A DNA stretch of 64,000 bases, taken from positions 11,282,501-11,346,500 of the forward strand of contig OX485805.1 of the NCBI GenBank assembly GCA_950295325.1. Reading direction: 5' to 3'. This stretch comes from Polytrichum commune (taxonomy: Eukaryota; Streptophyta; Polytrichopsida; Polytrichales; Polytrichaceae). The position numbers and the translations under genes were made by a program. This document shows, piece by piece, positions 23,562 through 37,119 of the stretch. The notes under the pieces were generated by a model. That model saw only the letters and a program-made list of their open reading frames with translations. It was not told where the DNA came from and ran no database searches. Numbering within the stretch: the stretch's first letter is position 1; each line of letters opens with the position of its first letter.

Positions 23562-26264
23562 AAACTATGTAGATTTTATGTTTGATTTGATGCTCACATC
23601 ATATTGTATTCCTTAGCTACTAAGTTTGATTTGGCAAGGGAGATTACATGAACTAATAAAACAAAAGACTATTCCAAATCTTTATCGAGAAAATAGAAAA
23701 AGTAAACTTTAGATCACTCCACAAGGGTTGCCATAGTGGACAAGTTCATTCTTGTATATTGATATTGCATGTAAACATTTATGATTGCTACGTCACTCAA
23801 TGATGGTTGAGTTCTTCACCTTCTAGAAAACATGCTCCTTTTGAAGGAGTCCCTAGGTCGCTTTAGACGAGAGGCCCGATGCAAGGGTCCAATGAAACCC
23901 ACTGACCGTATTGGTCAAGAGATCTAAAATGAGCCCAAGGCCTTTCGACGAGGGTCCGAGACTAATTCGATCTGAAGTGACATCGTAGTGGCATTGATAT
24001 GGATGATCCATATCAAGAAATTGCAAAATTGAAGGTCTGGCGGGAGCTTGCATTTTGAATAACCAAAAAGCAAACTCATGTCCAATGCAAGGGTCCAATC
24101 CAAAGGGCTCAATTATTTAAAGTTGAATCTTTTTTATATGGGTATAGGGAGCCCCATCTAAAGTGACCCTTGATTATGGGTAGACTTAGTTGCCAAGTAC
24201 AATGCTCAATGTTAGTCCTTTCAATTTTAAACAACTATGTTTGAAATGTTCAAACATGTTTTTTTTAAAGGATTTAAACCCCTGTAGGACATGGGCATAC
24301 ATTGTACAATTCACATACAATAGAGCACAATTTCATACAAGTCGTCACCAAGTTTCAATCTCCTTTTTCCTTATTCTCTTTACTTTGTGGAAGTGGTTGC
24401 TTGTTGTTTACATGTACATCATGGGTGTTGCTGGTGGTTATATACAATGCAAGCTGTCATGGCAACTTGTCATTTTTCCATCCACTTGGATGGTCATGTT
24501 TTCACCCATTTGGATTTAATCACAAGTTTCCATCCAAATCATGTTAAACACCATTATGATTTAATCATGTCCTTTTTGGTTACACATTTCACACAGAAAT
24601 TTCGTCCACCAAGTGTCACCTAAACAAACAAAAATCATCCATGTTGTTTTATCATACATAATTGATACGTTGCATTGCTTACAACACGATTTGTACTAAG
24701 TAACTCTAGTAATGTAGTAAGGCTCTCATGACTTGCCATTATCAACAAACATTGAAAGAACGTTTTTGCAACCATACAACCTAATTTCTTGCATGTTACA
24801 AATGGGTGTTACAAGCCCATACGAGCACTTATTTTGCTAAAACAATACATATGTGCATGCAATGTTGATTATAGTTAAAATTCACATGAATAGAATATGA
24901 ATTTCAAATACTTCATGCACAATTTGAAGATTTTGAAATTTTGAAACATGATGAACATATGTATTGATAATTGTGAATTGTTTGAAGACAACTTATTGAT
25001 TGATAATGTTAGATAGTAGTTAAAATTTTATTGAGATGCCAAGTTTTGTTTGATACATGTACTTTACACATCCAATAAATATATATAGTTATTATAATAA
25101 AAATTTATCACTATCAGGAAAAGCTTCATAACATTACTAAGCAGGCCTCTAATGCACCCTTTTCAATTTTGAGTTCTTAATTTTTTTTGAATGCTTTAAA
25201 TTAATTAATTTTCTATATAAACTTAACACAATGTACCCCTCGCCCAGACTCATACATGCAATAGCCGGTGACTTTTGTTAAACACCATCCATGCTCCCCC
25301 GGTTACGAGTGCTGATTCAGGCTGAACCTAGGCTAGGATTCACAACCCATTGTGAGATGTTGGCATTTTATGCCCATGTCCTGTGGGCCCAGAGAACAAT
25401 TGTGGGCTTCTATGTAATGTTATGAATGCCAAAATTTCATTTAAATTTTTTCCTACAATGAGATTTAAAAATTAATATATAATTTGCACATAACCTGACC
25501 AAGTTTGTGCAGGGTTCTCTCACACTTCAGCAACAGGACCAGAAATCTTCAAAATTCGTAGATGAGCCCTTGCCAGGTGGCCTTCTAATTATTTAAGAAA
25601 AGAAATAGAAAGAATAAACACGGCCAGTACGGTCGGGTCCCTCTACCGACCAGCGGTCGGTAGTAGTCCACGAGACGGTGTCCCAGGGGTGGATTACCAT
25701 GGCCGACTTCTGGTCGCCGTCTAGCGGGGACCAAGTGTTGTTCTTCCCTGATGCTCGCACCAGGACACCAATCATTTGTTGTCGACACTTCTTGTTGCGC
25801 CGTCTTGATCAGATTTGGCAGCACCGGCGGCGCTTTCTCGCATCTCATTGTGTGGAGAAACATTCCATCGTCGCGGTGAGCTTTGAAACGAAAAATTTGA
25901 GCTAGGTTCGAGCCAGTTTCATTCTTTTGGCTTCCAAAGGGTATCGGGGTGATGCAAACCCCGGAATCAGGTAGAGGAAGGATTCGCGGGAGCTACGGCG
26001 AGTCTCATCTGTAGACATGAGCTTATCTACACCACGTGGAGAGAATAGATTGTCGTTATGGAACGAAGCAAACATACTCTGACGAGTTCATTGTGACTCC
26101 ACTATCATCAACGTCGAGTCTTAGGGCACTCAAAGTGGCTCAAGAGATGTATCATTAGTCGTGGAAGAGATCTTCGTTCTGGGTGGCATGGGAGAGATTG
26201 CTTGAGGGAGCAAGAAGGAAGGTAGGAATTGAGATTGACGCTTGTTTGGATTTGAGCTCCCTTA
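23562..26264. other. Intergenic, then 5' region of the metal transporter gene
   Basis: Mostly AT-rich with no supported gene. From about 25600 the sequence becomes CpG-rich and may hold the promoter and leader of the downstream gene. It includes a perfect 9-bp-stem hairpin, CTACCGACC-AGC-GGTCGGTAG, at 25643-25663. Confidence 0.5.
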
Positions 26265-29200
26265 ATGCGGAAAGTCAGTTTATACCGTCGAGCTTGGCCA
26301 CCTTTTGGAAATTATGTGTTCTCTTCTACCTCTCGGCGGCCTCGTTTTTCCTCTCACCTGATCGAACATCATCATCAACATTCTCACTCTAATGAATTCT
26401 CTTCATTCCGATGGCAACAAGGCCAACAGCAACAGCAATGGCAGGTGCTGCAGAAAATGCAGAGTGTCTCCGCTGGAGAGTTTCAGCAGTGTAGTGTAAC
26501 GGAGGCTTCTGCAGCTTTGCCTTCCTCTTCTACGCCGAATTCGAATTTGGATTCATCCTATTTTGGTTCGATTTTGAAATTTAGGTCGAGGCAAGGATCA
26601 AGCGATGTACATTCTAGCCATGCTGGTATTGTTGCTTTGGACTTAAAGCTCTGGCAAGCCGTAACGAGGAGGAACTCCAGTTTGGCAGCAATTTCTGGTT
26701 TCTGTGAAGGAAGGAGTGAGGTTAATCTTTTCAATGGCAGAAGCAGGGATCAATGCAGGCTTTTGGATGCAGAAATGGAAGAGAAGGACAACAAACTTGA
26801 TACACGAGGGACACTGGAGGAATGGAGGTCTGGAAAAAGAAGCCAGAGCAGGAACAGGGATGCTTCTGAAAGAATTGGGATGTGGAGCTTACAGATGGAA
26901 AGGCAATTTCAAGGGTTTAAGGGGCATTATGCAGCGGGGTCTAATTTTGTCAGCAAAGCTCTAATTTGGAACAATTTTGGAGCAAATAGATGTAAGCTTT
27001 AATTATTTACAACTCCGTCATTCATGCCGTTTAATGTGACGTGATACTTCTTTATCCATCCTTGGGAGCTATTGTGTTCTCAAGCTAGCCTGCTTTCGGT
27101 GGATGGAATTTAGGCTCACTGCATTTGTCTAACTCACACACTGCCATGTCTGAATCAGCTTCCACTCATGCATGACTTGCAAACATCTCAACCTGACTGG
27201 GTCTCATAGTAATTCCACTCTTGGAGATAGGGAAGAACTTGAGAGTGGGGGATTTAATTCTACTTTTATTGCAACCAACATGTGGGAGGGACTGCAGAAT
27301 GTGAAGATGTTATTACTTGGAAACCTTCATGGACAGAAAAATTAATGAGGTGTGCTTCCTTGGTTTTGATAGTATATAGCACAGATGCCAGTACGCCACA
27401 AGATCCTTCTTCACCAAAGGCACCTGAAGTGGTTGACCACAGGTGTTGAATCTATCCTCTGTTTGTGTCCTGACACGTGCATAAATTTACTTGTGCCCAT
27501 GAGCTGTCCAGGTGAGAGTAGTTCTGAAGCTTAAAAGTGATGCACTTTAGAGTGATATCGTTTCATTTGTTGGAATTCTGGTGGTGAAGGGCAACTTATT
27601 TCTGTATTGGCGGAACACTTCCGTGCCATGTTTATCGTGTCTTGCAGTCAAAGAGCAGTGGTGGTGGCATTGTGGTGCAACTTTTTTGTATTTGCACTTA
27701 AAGTTGGGGTGTGGGTCATGACTTCTAGCCACGTGATGCTGGCAGAAGCCGTCCATTCATTAGCAGACTTGGCTAATCAGGTACTGGGACTGGAGACTTC
27801 CTGATGCCTTTCCAGTTGCAGTTGCTTTGCATTTGAACCCTAGGTTGCACACTCGTCAGGTTAGTCTCTTAAAGATTTATAGCCAGCTGCAAAGATCTGC
27901 AGAAAACCTTTGACAGTGAAGGGTAAATGAATAAATTACCCAACAAGGCTGCAAATCATGACTGGGTGTAAGTCACAGCTGAATGACGGGTTTACTTGTT
28001 GCAGTTGTCGAGATCTATGATTCACATCGCTTAGATTACCTGCAATATTTTGTAAAATAGATTTAGCATCCAAACATGAAGTGTTTATGAGATATGTGTC
28101 CAATTCACTGATTTTGAGGGTCTTTTGATTGGGATATTCTAGTGGATTTCGTCCTTCATGTACATCAAGATAAGAAGACCTGATGTTTCATGTAGGTGCA
28201 CTAATGGTTTTTGAAATTTATGTCTATTGTGGCTCTTATTGCAAATGGCAGGGGTTGCTTGCTTATGGCCTCATGAGTTCACGGCGTGCCCCAGATGCTC
28301 TCCATCCGTAAGTTCCATGATCTCCCTTGGTTTAGATTAGAGTGGAGAACGATGGTAGGGAAGAGACACATCTTTTGCAACATCTATGGTGTTGAAAAGG
28401 GAAGTGTTGATATAATACAGATCATGCTGCATGTATGAACAGAAGGAGAAAAGGCCTACTGGATCAGTAGATGCAACTATAGACACTAGACATGGCTTTC
28501 CTCACCACTCCCTGTTCAGAGAGGCACAGATAATGCTGTAGAGTGAATGAATAACAACCAAGAAATTGCTATCTCCTTCCTAATAGGAGATCTATACCGT
28601 GACTAATCAATGATTTTGATTGATGAGATTCAATTCATGAGATTATGTGGAGAAGCGCAGCTAAATAGCTAAAACTGCTCTGGCTTGCTGCAGATATGGT
28701 TACACAAAGGAGCGATTTATATGGTCACTCATCTCGGCGGTAGGGATTTTCTGCTTGGGATCTGGTGCAACCATTGTCCATGGTGTCCAAAATCTCTGGA
28801 GTGCTCAGGTACTGTTGACTAATGAGGTCCATTTCTAAGTATATTGTAGCTGGCTTCTAGATTGTTATGAGTCGTCCCAGTAGTTTAATGAGATACCCAA
28901 TCTCCACCTCTTAAAATTTTCCTATTCTTGAAATGAGTACATTCCACTGCTAATCTTCATTTTGTATTGCTGGTATTTGCAGCCTTTGGAAAATGTTATG
29001 CTGGCAGCTGGGGTGCTTGGTGCATCTATGCTGATTGAAGGTGTCTCCTTGCTCTTGACTCCTGTCGTCAGATTTCCTCTCAATGTTTAGGGAATATGGG
29101 GAAATATGTATACAGCAATATGAAGCAGTACATTTACTGAACATTCCACATATACCTCAATGTCTGCAGGAGCATCTTTGGTGGTAGCATTTGGGGCTGT

Positions 29201-31283
29201 GCAGAAGGGAGCCGCAGCTGAAAGCATGACACTCCGAGAATATCTTTGGCGTGGTCATGATCCAACTGCAGTTGCTGTATTGATGGAGGTTTGTGTTAAC
29301 AGAAAGTGTTTCCAATTTGTGCAAAAACTTCTCATATGCAATAGGAACCTGACCTCATTGGTATCAGGTACCTGTCCCTTGAACTGAATGATGGAGGATT
29401 GCTGGAATTCTATTCTAACATCCTGTTACAAATTGTTGTGATTTAAACCAGGATGGAGCAGCAGTTCTAGGGTTGGGAATAGCTGGATTAGCCTTGGCTG
29501 CTGCTGAGATTACTGGGAATCCAATCTGGGATCCAATTGGGTCAGTGATTGTCGGCAACCTGCTTGGTGTTGTGAGTTTTCTGAACTTTTCTATTTGCCT
29601 GTTTCAAATATGTTCCTACATCCTGCTCTTACCTGTTCCTTGCATTTTGGGTCCTTGACAACTTCTGGTCTAGTCTATGTTATCTTTTTGATGCCTACGT
29701 GGATGAAGGAAATCATGTACTTCATATTCAAAATACCTGCTTTTAGTAATGTGGAGATCTTGTGCATGACTAGAATCTGATGCTGCAAGGTTTCACCACC
29801 TTTGTGTTTCTGGATGCAGGTTGCAATTTTTCTAATACAGCGTAATCGACAGGCCTTGCTTGGGCGGTCCATTGATGATGTGGAAATGAGGCGTGTTATC
29901 AATCTTCTTGTTGCTGATCCGGTGTGATTCTTATTTTCTTGCTGACCCATTAGATTTGGTCTTGTGGGCATACATGAGCCTTGCAGTTTCTAATCAAGTT
30001 GTCCAATGTTTCATTGATTTTGATACTTTCTGCCATTGTATAACATAGATATGTAGAAGATTTTAGGAAAATATATTGGCTTCATAGAAGTCTGATTAAC
30101 TGAATGACATCAGATACGTTGGAAGAAAATGCAACATATGTGTCAAACGACAATACTTAATTGTCTTCTATGGATTCTTTTTCTCTCATTATGCGAATCT
30201 ATCACAAGGAGTCTTCCAGAAAGTGGTTGCTCATGCAGATTATGATAACCTCCAGCTCAGGGTCTGCAGTTGTAGATGTGATAAGAGGTAACTCCTATGG
30301 GTAAAGAAATTCAGTTCTTTAGGAGCTCAAAGTTGTGTTGTTGTTTCATCCAGGTTGTGGAAGGTCTTTATGACTGCAAGAGTGAAGTAATTGGCCCTGG
30401 TGCTTACAGATTCAAAGCTGAAATTGGTATGCCAATTTCTCCGTTACGGTGGTGCTTCAGTGCTGTGTTCTGTTATCACTTATTAGATCAATTCCTTCAT
30501 GTCTTTCAGCATCACTTTATATACATAATTAAGTAAGCTGGTGTCATAGAGAATGATTCATGACTCTGGATTGGTGCATATTGTTCTAATATGAAATGTG
30601 TGTACTTGTTTATATCTTGCAGATTTTAATGGGATGGTTATTGTACAAAACTATTTGCAACGAACAGGTCGGGGGGCCTGGATGAAAGAGGTACTGCATT
30701 TTAACCTCTGCAAGAGAACCAATTGTGTCGAAAACAGATCTTCAGTTTCCAATCTTCAGTATAAGAGTGACTGCTATGCCCTTATGTTGGGGTTGTTAGA
30801 CAGATGGTGGTTTCATTGCATTTATGAGGTGTAAATAGTCGGACTGTATGTAACAACTCAGTACAAGTAACCTCTTTGATTCCTTATTTGGCAGTTCCGT
30901 GAAGCTGCCAAGAACCCGGATGGTAGTGCTCTTGATCGAGTTTTGGCTGAATATGGTAAGGATACATCAGGGTGATTTTGAGGAAACGCAAAATTCATCA
31001 CTGAACCTTTCTTTGATGATAGTTTAGTGCTAACATGTTTAGTGAAATGTTGTGAGTATTGAATTTGTAAGCATTGTCATTCAAGTTTCAGAGTTGTGGT
31101 TCATGTTTGAATTTGTGTCACTGTTGCATGTGTGCAGGTGAGGAAGTGGTGTCAGCCTTGGGATCCGAAGTAGATCGCCTGGAGAAGGACATCCAAAGGA
31201 TAGTCCCAGGCATCCTCCATGTTGACATTGAGGCGCACAACCCCAATGGCCCCGTTCCACGAGAGAAATTCTACTTGTATTGA
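26265..31283 (+). CDS. Cation diffusion facilitator, ZnT9/MTP-C4-like
   Basis: I build 13 exons, all GT-AG and in phase: 26265-26991, 27385-27442, 27648-27780, 28252-28307, 28694-28808, 28983-29040, 29170-29288, 29452-29571, 29820-29921, 30354-30426, 30623-30690, 30895-30955 and 31138-31283. The product is 611 aa. The first ~30 residues are Arg-rich and free of acidic residues (MRKVSLYRRAWPPFGNYVF), suggesting an organellar, perhaps mitochondrial, presequence; the second in-frame ATG at 26457 is an alternative start. The CDF domain starts near residue 262 with the metal-site motif MLAEAVHSLADLANQ (HxxxD), then HPYGYTKERFIWSLISA and the TM5 segment DGAAVLGLGIAGLAL. A soluble C-terminal domain ends PREKFYLY. 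Family members move zinc across organelle membranes; vertebrate ZnT9 acts in mitochondria. The ~240-residue region before the CDF domain is long and low in motifs. Confidence 0.9.
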
Positions 31284-32363
31284 TGTCTCTACTTGCATCT
31301 CACAGTTGCATAGTTATTTTCCTACACGCAAATTCACCTCAGTGTGTGGCGCTTACCTCACTCTTCGCAATTAAACCAGTTCCCATCACACTTGGTGACT
31401 ATACTATGGATCAAAGTTATGATAAAATCCATGTACAGACGTTGCCTTGTACAGTAAATAGTAATATACCATATACCTTGTCACTAAATATGTCCTTTGT
31501 CACACAGGTCTGCCGCTGAAGAGAAACTGGAATGAGATTATTTGTGTTCTTGTGATACGGAAGCCACAAAAATGATGTCGTAGGAAGGTGCACATGGCAT
31601 CTTCTTCTAGAGGTAAATTAGAATACAAGCAGGAACCAAAAGAGGTACTGGAGCTGGACTGAGACTCCTCCAGCATCTCTCGTACATTACTCATTTCTTG
31701 TCACATCATTACAATCTATTATTTTGATAAATTGTATATTCCATTTAAGTCTACTTTGTGGATCCCTGTGCACGCTGGTTACTAAAATATTGTTCCCAGA
31801 TGTCAAATAAATTATTGCAAGTAATAACATAGATCCGCATAGAAGCAGCAGTTAAAGATACAATGTATTGCCCATCCAAAGTTTGATCTCTTGTAAGATA
31901 ATGATGATCTTTATACTTAGTTGCAATGCAACCTTACACATGCCAAAAACGATTATCAGGCAAGGGAGCTGTGGTCTAAATCAAACCACAGTAAAACATA
32001 TTCAGAATAAGTAATCTGTAAAACTCTTGGCCATTTCTACATTTGACTAAAGGAATCCGCTGTGGTGATTCGATTTTTCTTCTGTAGAACCTGGAGCTCT
32101 AACATATTGCTCAATCTGGCAATGAGACTCCAATTGTTTGCGCTACCTACCTTAAAAGTGCTATGGTTATTTTGTTGCCCTTAATGGTTTATTATGCTAG
32201 CAGTAAAAGGCGTCTCACTTTCCAAACCTGTATCCCAATAATGTGTGGAGAGCCTGCTCGCAATGCACCTCAGGTATTGCAATTGATGTATTTGCCTCTG
32301 TTGCCCACTTGTGGTTTTAAAATACAACTTTGTAAAAGAATATTCCCAATAATGTAGGAAGGC
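31284..32363. other. Convergent 3' flanks of two genes
   Basis: Tail-to-tail interval between the metal transporter (+) and the EamA transporter (-). It likely holds both 3' untranslated regions and polyadenylation sites. I see no additional gene. Confidence 0.6.
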
Positions 32364-35300
32364 CTATGCAAGAAGGATGAGCACCATCCCTCCCACCATC
32401 AAGAACACGTATGGCAATCTCCTCCAAATACGTTCCTGCATTACAAACACAGCACACATTAGGCAATTGTAAGTTCTCATCTACTAAACACTAGCAGGAA
32501 TTTAATTTCAGCACAGATTGGGTACTACAGATTATGTGAAAGGAGCTACTGCTCTAATCCATGATGTAACCATTAAATTACAGGTTGCTACCAGATAAGT
32601 GAATATAATATTTCAAAGCTGGGAGCCATTTGAGTGAGTCACAAACACTTGCCTTGAATATTATGTGCCCGACAAGAACTGATAACAATACATTGCTGCG
32701 TTTTGCCTGCACAAGTTGCCCAACATACTTCCTTTAGTGGTCGGAGTTAATTAATCCCTTGTTTCAAGGCATGAAGGCACACAAGGTATAAAAAGGCCAC
32801 TGCTGAGAGACCTAGTACAGGAGACCATTTTGGCCTGTTGGAAAGACCAATGATATCTTATAGAGGGTGACAGACACACTTACAGCTATGGAATAGGAGA
32901 CTAAAAGAGTCTCCAAGCTTTTCAAGTAGCACAGAATTGCACCACACTCAAAAATCGAGATTGCTGCCATTATCGGGAAATTCCGATACAAATGCCTGAA
33001 AGAGGAAGGGCTGTTTCCACATCCAATGGAGCACCAGAGGTTGTTAGTTTCTCAAGGTGTAAATTGATGCATATGAATGTGCTACAAAAATATAAGTAAA
33101 ACTGCTAACAGCTTAAAGAGGGATCAGATATGCATAGCAACATATATACCTTGTGTAAGCAAGGTAGAGGACAACTGGGATAGCCATTAGGATGCGCTGC
33201 AGGGCTGCAAAGATTATGAATGACGGAGCCATATGTGCTCCTAGTTTGTCAAAACTGCAAAGTGATACCAGCCCACCCTAATTAGGTTGATGCAATACCA
33301 ATGTATTCGTGCCTGCAAAGTATGAATATTTACCCAATTATGCAATTGAACCAATGTAGAACATTACTGTAACTTGTACTTACTGCTGTGGAATGTTAAC
33401 AGTTTAAAACATAATCATGAAACCAAAGATGAGAGCTCAAAACTGTCAGCGTTTGGATAATGCTACCTGTTGCTGAGGCTTAGCAAAGCTGCAACTCCCA
33501 GCATGAGAAGACTACCCTCTTCGCGCTTTAAGGCCAGGATTGGATCCAAAAAATGACCCTTTCTAAGCCTGCAAATTAACACTGCTTGTCAGCCCTCCTT
33601 CAAATTCAGAGATAAGTTACTTCTCTAAACAGAATAGCAAAGCCTGAGACAAGAAGAAAGTAACACTTGCTGCAAACTCTCAAAAAGGCAGGGCTCACCA
33701 ATCTGAGCTCCGAAGATTTTTCCAAAGATTTCTACAAAGATTTCTTATATGGGCCGATGTGATGGAGTCCTTCATATTGCTGTCTTTCTCTTCCATAGTG
33801 ACTTGCACTTGGTCACTCTCATTGCATCCCTTCCTCTCACTTCTTAAACTCTCACTTCTTAATCCCGCTACTGCTAAATTTGGCAACACGGAGACTATGA
33901 AACTCTCAGACGGCAACAGTGCTTTTGAACCTTTCACCTTCTTTGTTTCTGCATCGCCTGTCTGGTCAATAGCTAGTAAGTAACCTCCAAAGGTAACCAC
34001 AGCAACACCCAGCAACCCTTGTGCGCTTGGTGACTCTCGCATAATCAGATAACCAGTAAAAACCAAAAGAACAGGAGTAAATGCCAAGTAAGGCACCGTC
34101 ACTGAAAGGGGGGAGACATGTAAGGCTCGTTGATACATGTAGCCAACTATGACCTTGATACAAGCACTGCCAACTAGGATTTCTAGAAAGAGGTCTGCAT
34201 CCACTAGTTGAGAAATGGTTGAGGAATTGAACATCCCAGTTCCAAATACAACTGATGAAAGAAATGTTGCATCAAGCAGACCCACTAATCCCACTAGCTC
34301 TGTTGAAGTAAACTTTTGAGATGCCATTTTCCGGCTTGCATCTATGCAACTGTGGCCCACTGCTGCCATTGCAGCATATGCAAAGCCCTCCCACTTCATT
34401 GTGTCCAACAAGAAGTAGGTGAAGAGCTGGTTGAATATCTGGCTACAGATTGTTTAATGCAGCAGGAAAACTATTTTCCTGTGAAATCTGTTGCCAGAAG
34501 TTATATGAGATGGAAAGCTTCTACCCAGAGGTTTTTGTCTTCCTCCTGCTTTCCTATGAGTGTTGGTCCGTGTGTGCCTGGTGGGTGTGTATAATATACA
34601 AGCTCCCTGCAAACTTGTAGAGATCATTCTTCAAGCACTTTCAGAATTGATATACCATTTTGTGTAGCATGCACTCATGAATTTTGGTGCATGAGAATCA
34701 AAACGACCTGTGAGCAACAAAAGGCTAGCATTTTTTGGAAAGATCTGTTCATTCAAGCTTCAAACGATGTTCTCCCTGTTACTGCTCATCCCAGCCAATA
34801 CCCTTTTCCATTTCATTGTGCACAGTGGTCTTCATCACATGCTCCACATGTCGCCTTCTTCCACCTTTTCCCTTCTTAATTTCCTATCCACAGGGATGTA
34901 GCACTTTTTGAGTGGTGGATTCCTTGTTGCCTGCACTTATTTCCCAAATGTGAAGGGTCGTCGGATGTGGGTGCATCAACACAACCCAGAATCTCAAAGC
35001 TTCCTCAGTAAAGAACAATATCTGTGGAGCATTGAAAAGCACAGAACAATCTTCTCAAAATTCCCACTGTGCCAAAGAATGATGTGCTCCAGTTCAATCA
35101 TTGTGTTTGCCGTTGCAATATAGACACCTCATCCACATGGAGCAGTTGCTTTGGTGTCTCCAGTAAACACCAATGCTATGCAGGTATCTGAATCAATATC
35201 ATAATGTAGACCACGATCAGTGACCTTCCTGGATCACCTTCGGTTTTTCGCTAAATGGGTGCAATATAAACAATTGTCTGACAAAAGTTCCTGTTCACCA

Positions 35301-37119
35301 GAAAAAGCAGCACAGACGTGTCAATACAGCTGATTTCCTCAGGTCTGTTACATACAAGACAAGATGTTCAGGGAGGGTAAACTATTGTACCACATCACAC
35401 TTACATCAGTCAGAAAATAGGATTAAAACAGGGAAACATGTCACAAAACTATCGTCATCATTCTCAACGAAATCGAAAATAGGTTTTTGCTGCAGATAAC
35501 TTCATGTCTGCTTGCAATGAGGGGGGAAAGGATATCTAACGTCCAAACCCCTTAGTGCTGCATAAACAAGTTGCAATCATAAGATGACTACCTACAAAAG
35601 TTCATTCAAGCAGACCACTTTATCAAGCAGTGACAAGGACAACCCTCAAAAACCCTTCGGAGAACCAACATTTATCCAAACCAAAGCTATACTTTTGCAA
35701 ATCGTAGGGAACACTTTGATTCAGCAAACTTGCTATGGAAGAATAAGGCGTTGTGGTGTAGGAGTCCCACATTTGTATATAGCACGTGAAAGAGTGAACT
35801 CTACGATAGAAGCATGATTGCAAGCCGTTCCAGCAGAGACTTCATCCATGAAATCATCAGGGATCTTCACAAGCAAGAGTCTCCCTTCTCGTAGAAAATT
35901 ACCATGCTGTTATGTTGCCATCCAGCACTGTAGTAACCTTGGAGGGTTTTAAATTAGCCGCTTGCAAAAATGCACTACAGTATCTTTATACTAAGAATTG
36001 CGGACCGTTAAGGCACAACAAAACTTTAGAAACCCCGGATAGGGCCTCAAGTTGACAAAACCTCACAATTTGTCGTCAGTTCAGCGAACCATCGAACGTC
36101 TGACTTCCTAAGGAAATAAACTTCATATTGACATGTTTTATGTCAAGACTGGTATGGAAGGGAAGGTTATAACCGAGACCGAGGTGAAGTTTTGGATAGG
36201 TCTAATAGACCCAGACAGTCGATCTGTCCCGCAACCTCCCATACATAATAATTCTGAACACCGTAAATAACAGAGTCATCGACATCAGGGATATTCTCAA
36301 AACCGGAAGTGCTCTAGAGAAGCTTGTTCGTTACGTCAAAGGGGAAGAACCATACGGTTACGAAACCCACGATACTTTTGCATCCGTTAGAATAAACCTC
36401 AACAGCTCCAGCAGACTGTTTGACCGAAGCCTTCAGAGCACACATAACGAGGAGTGTTGGCAGACCTAACCGGTTTGGCTGGAGTGAAGAAAAGACACAT
36501 CGAAACTGAAAACTGCAAGGCAGAATTTCTCTAAAAAATTCCCGATCGACCAATCGAGTACTAGAAACACAGAATTACGTGGCACGAGCTTCAAATTCTA
36601 GAACAATCGCGTCTTCTTCGCGTCTCTACCTAAAGAACTTGGGGGTGTAACCTAAGGCACACTTGCAACAAGTGATTCTTGAACATAAAACCGTCCGTCC
36701 ATGCATTGAGAAACGGAAACGAACGAGCCACGAAATCCCCTATTCCAGGAATCTTGGGAGCTCCGCTACAATTCAGCAGATAAGAAAGAAATTAAGATGT
36801 ACACAGAAAACAAAAAATGAAAACGACAATAAAAACTACCGATCGAAAGGTTTGGCAGCCTCGCTGATCGGTTTTAAATGCAGGATGAACGCATGCAGAC
36901 ACAGAGTACGGGAAAGAAGCTTCAGCTTAAGAAAGCGTCAATCTCCACCTTGTTTGGAGCAAATAGCACAAACAGTCGGCGTTCTCGGCGTAGGAGCGAT
37001 GAAATTTTCTGGGACCGGGACGGCTGGAGAGCTCTCCGCGGCCTCGTGGCGATGGAGCGGTGAGGAATTGCGAACTGCTGGGGAAGTACATGGAAATCAG
37101 ACGACGTGCACATAGACAT
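32364..37119 (-). CDS. EamA/DMT-family transporter, probably plastid envelope
   Basis: I build seven exons: 36949-37119, 33699-34438, 33467-33568, 33150-33254, 32884-32995, 32653-32706 and 32364-32435. The product is 451 aa. The first exon (57 aa, basic, Ser-rich, MSMCTSSDFHVLPQQ start) looks like a transit peptide and joins in phase. A shorter product could start at the ATG at 34399. The body has two sets of hydrophobic helices as in EamA proteins: SPLSVTVPYLAFTPVLLVF and GVAVVTFGGYLLAID in the first half, LMLGVAALLSLSN, APSFIIFAALQRILMAIP and SVLVGHIIFKERI in the second. An acidic, Lys-rich loop separates the halves. The intron after 32653 begins GC (AAG|GCAAGT) and not GT. EamA proteins export or exchange small metabolites; the substrate is not predictable. 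The 2.5-kb first intron may hide another exon (an open frame at about 36320-36520 fits poorly in phase). Confidence 0.82.

Noticed and set aside
36314-36553. Extra coding exon in the first intron of the EamA gene
   Set aside because: The frame is open and somewhat transit-peptide-like, but splice phases do not join it to either neighbouring exon.
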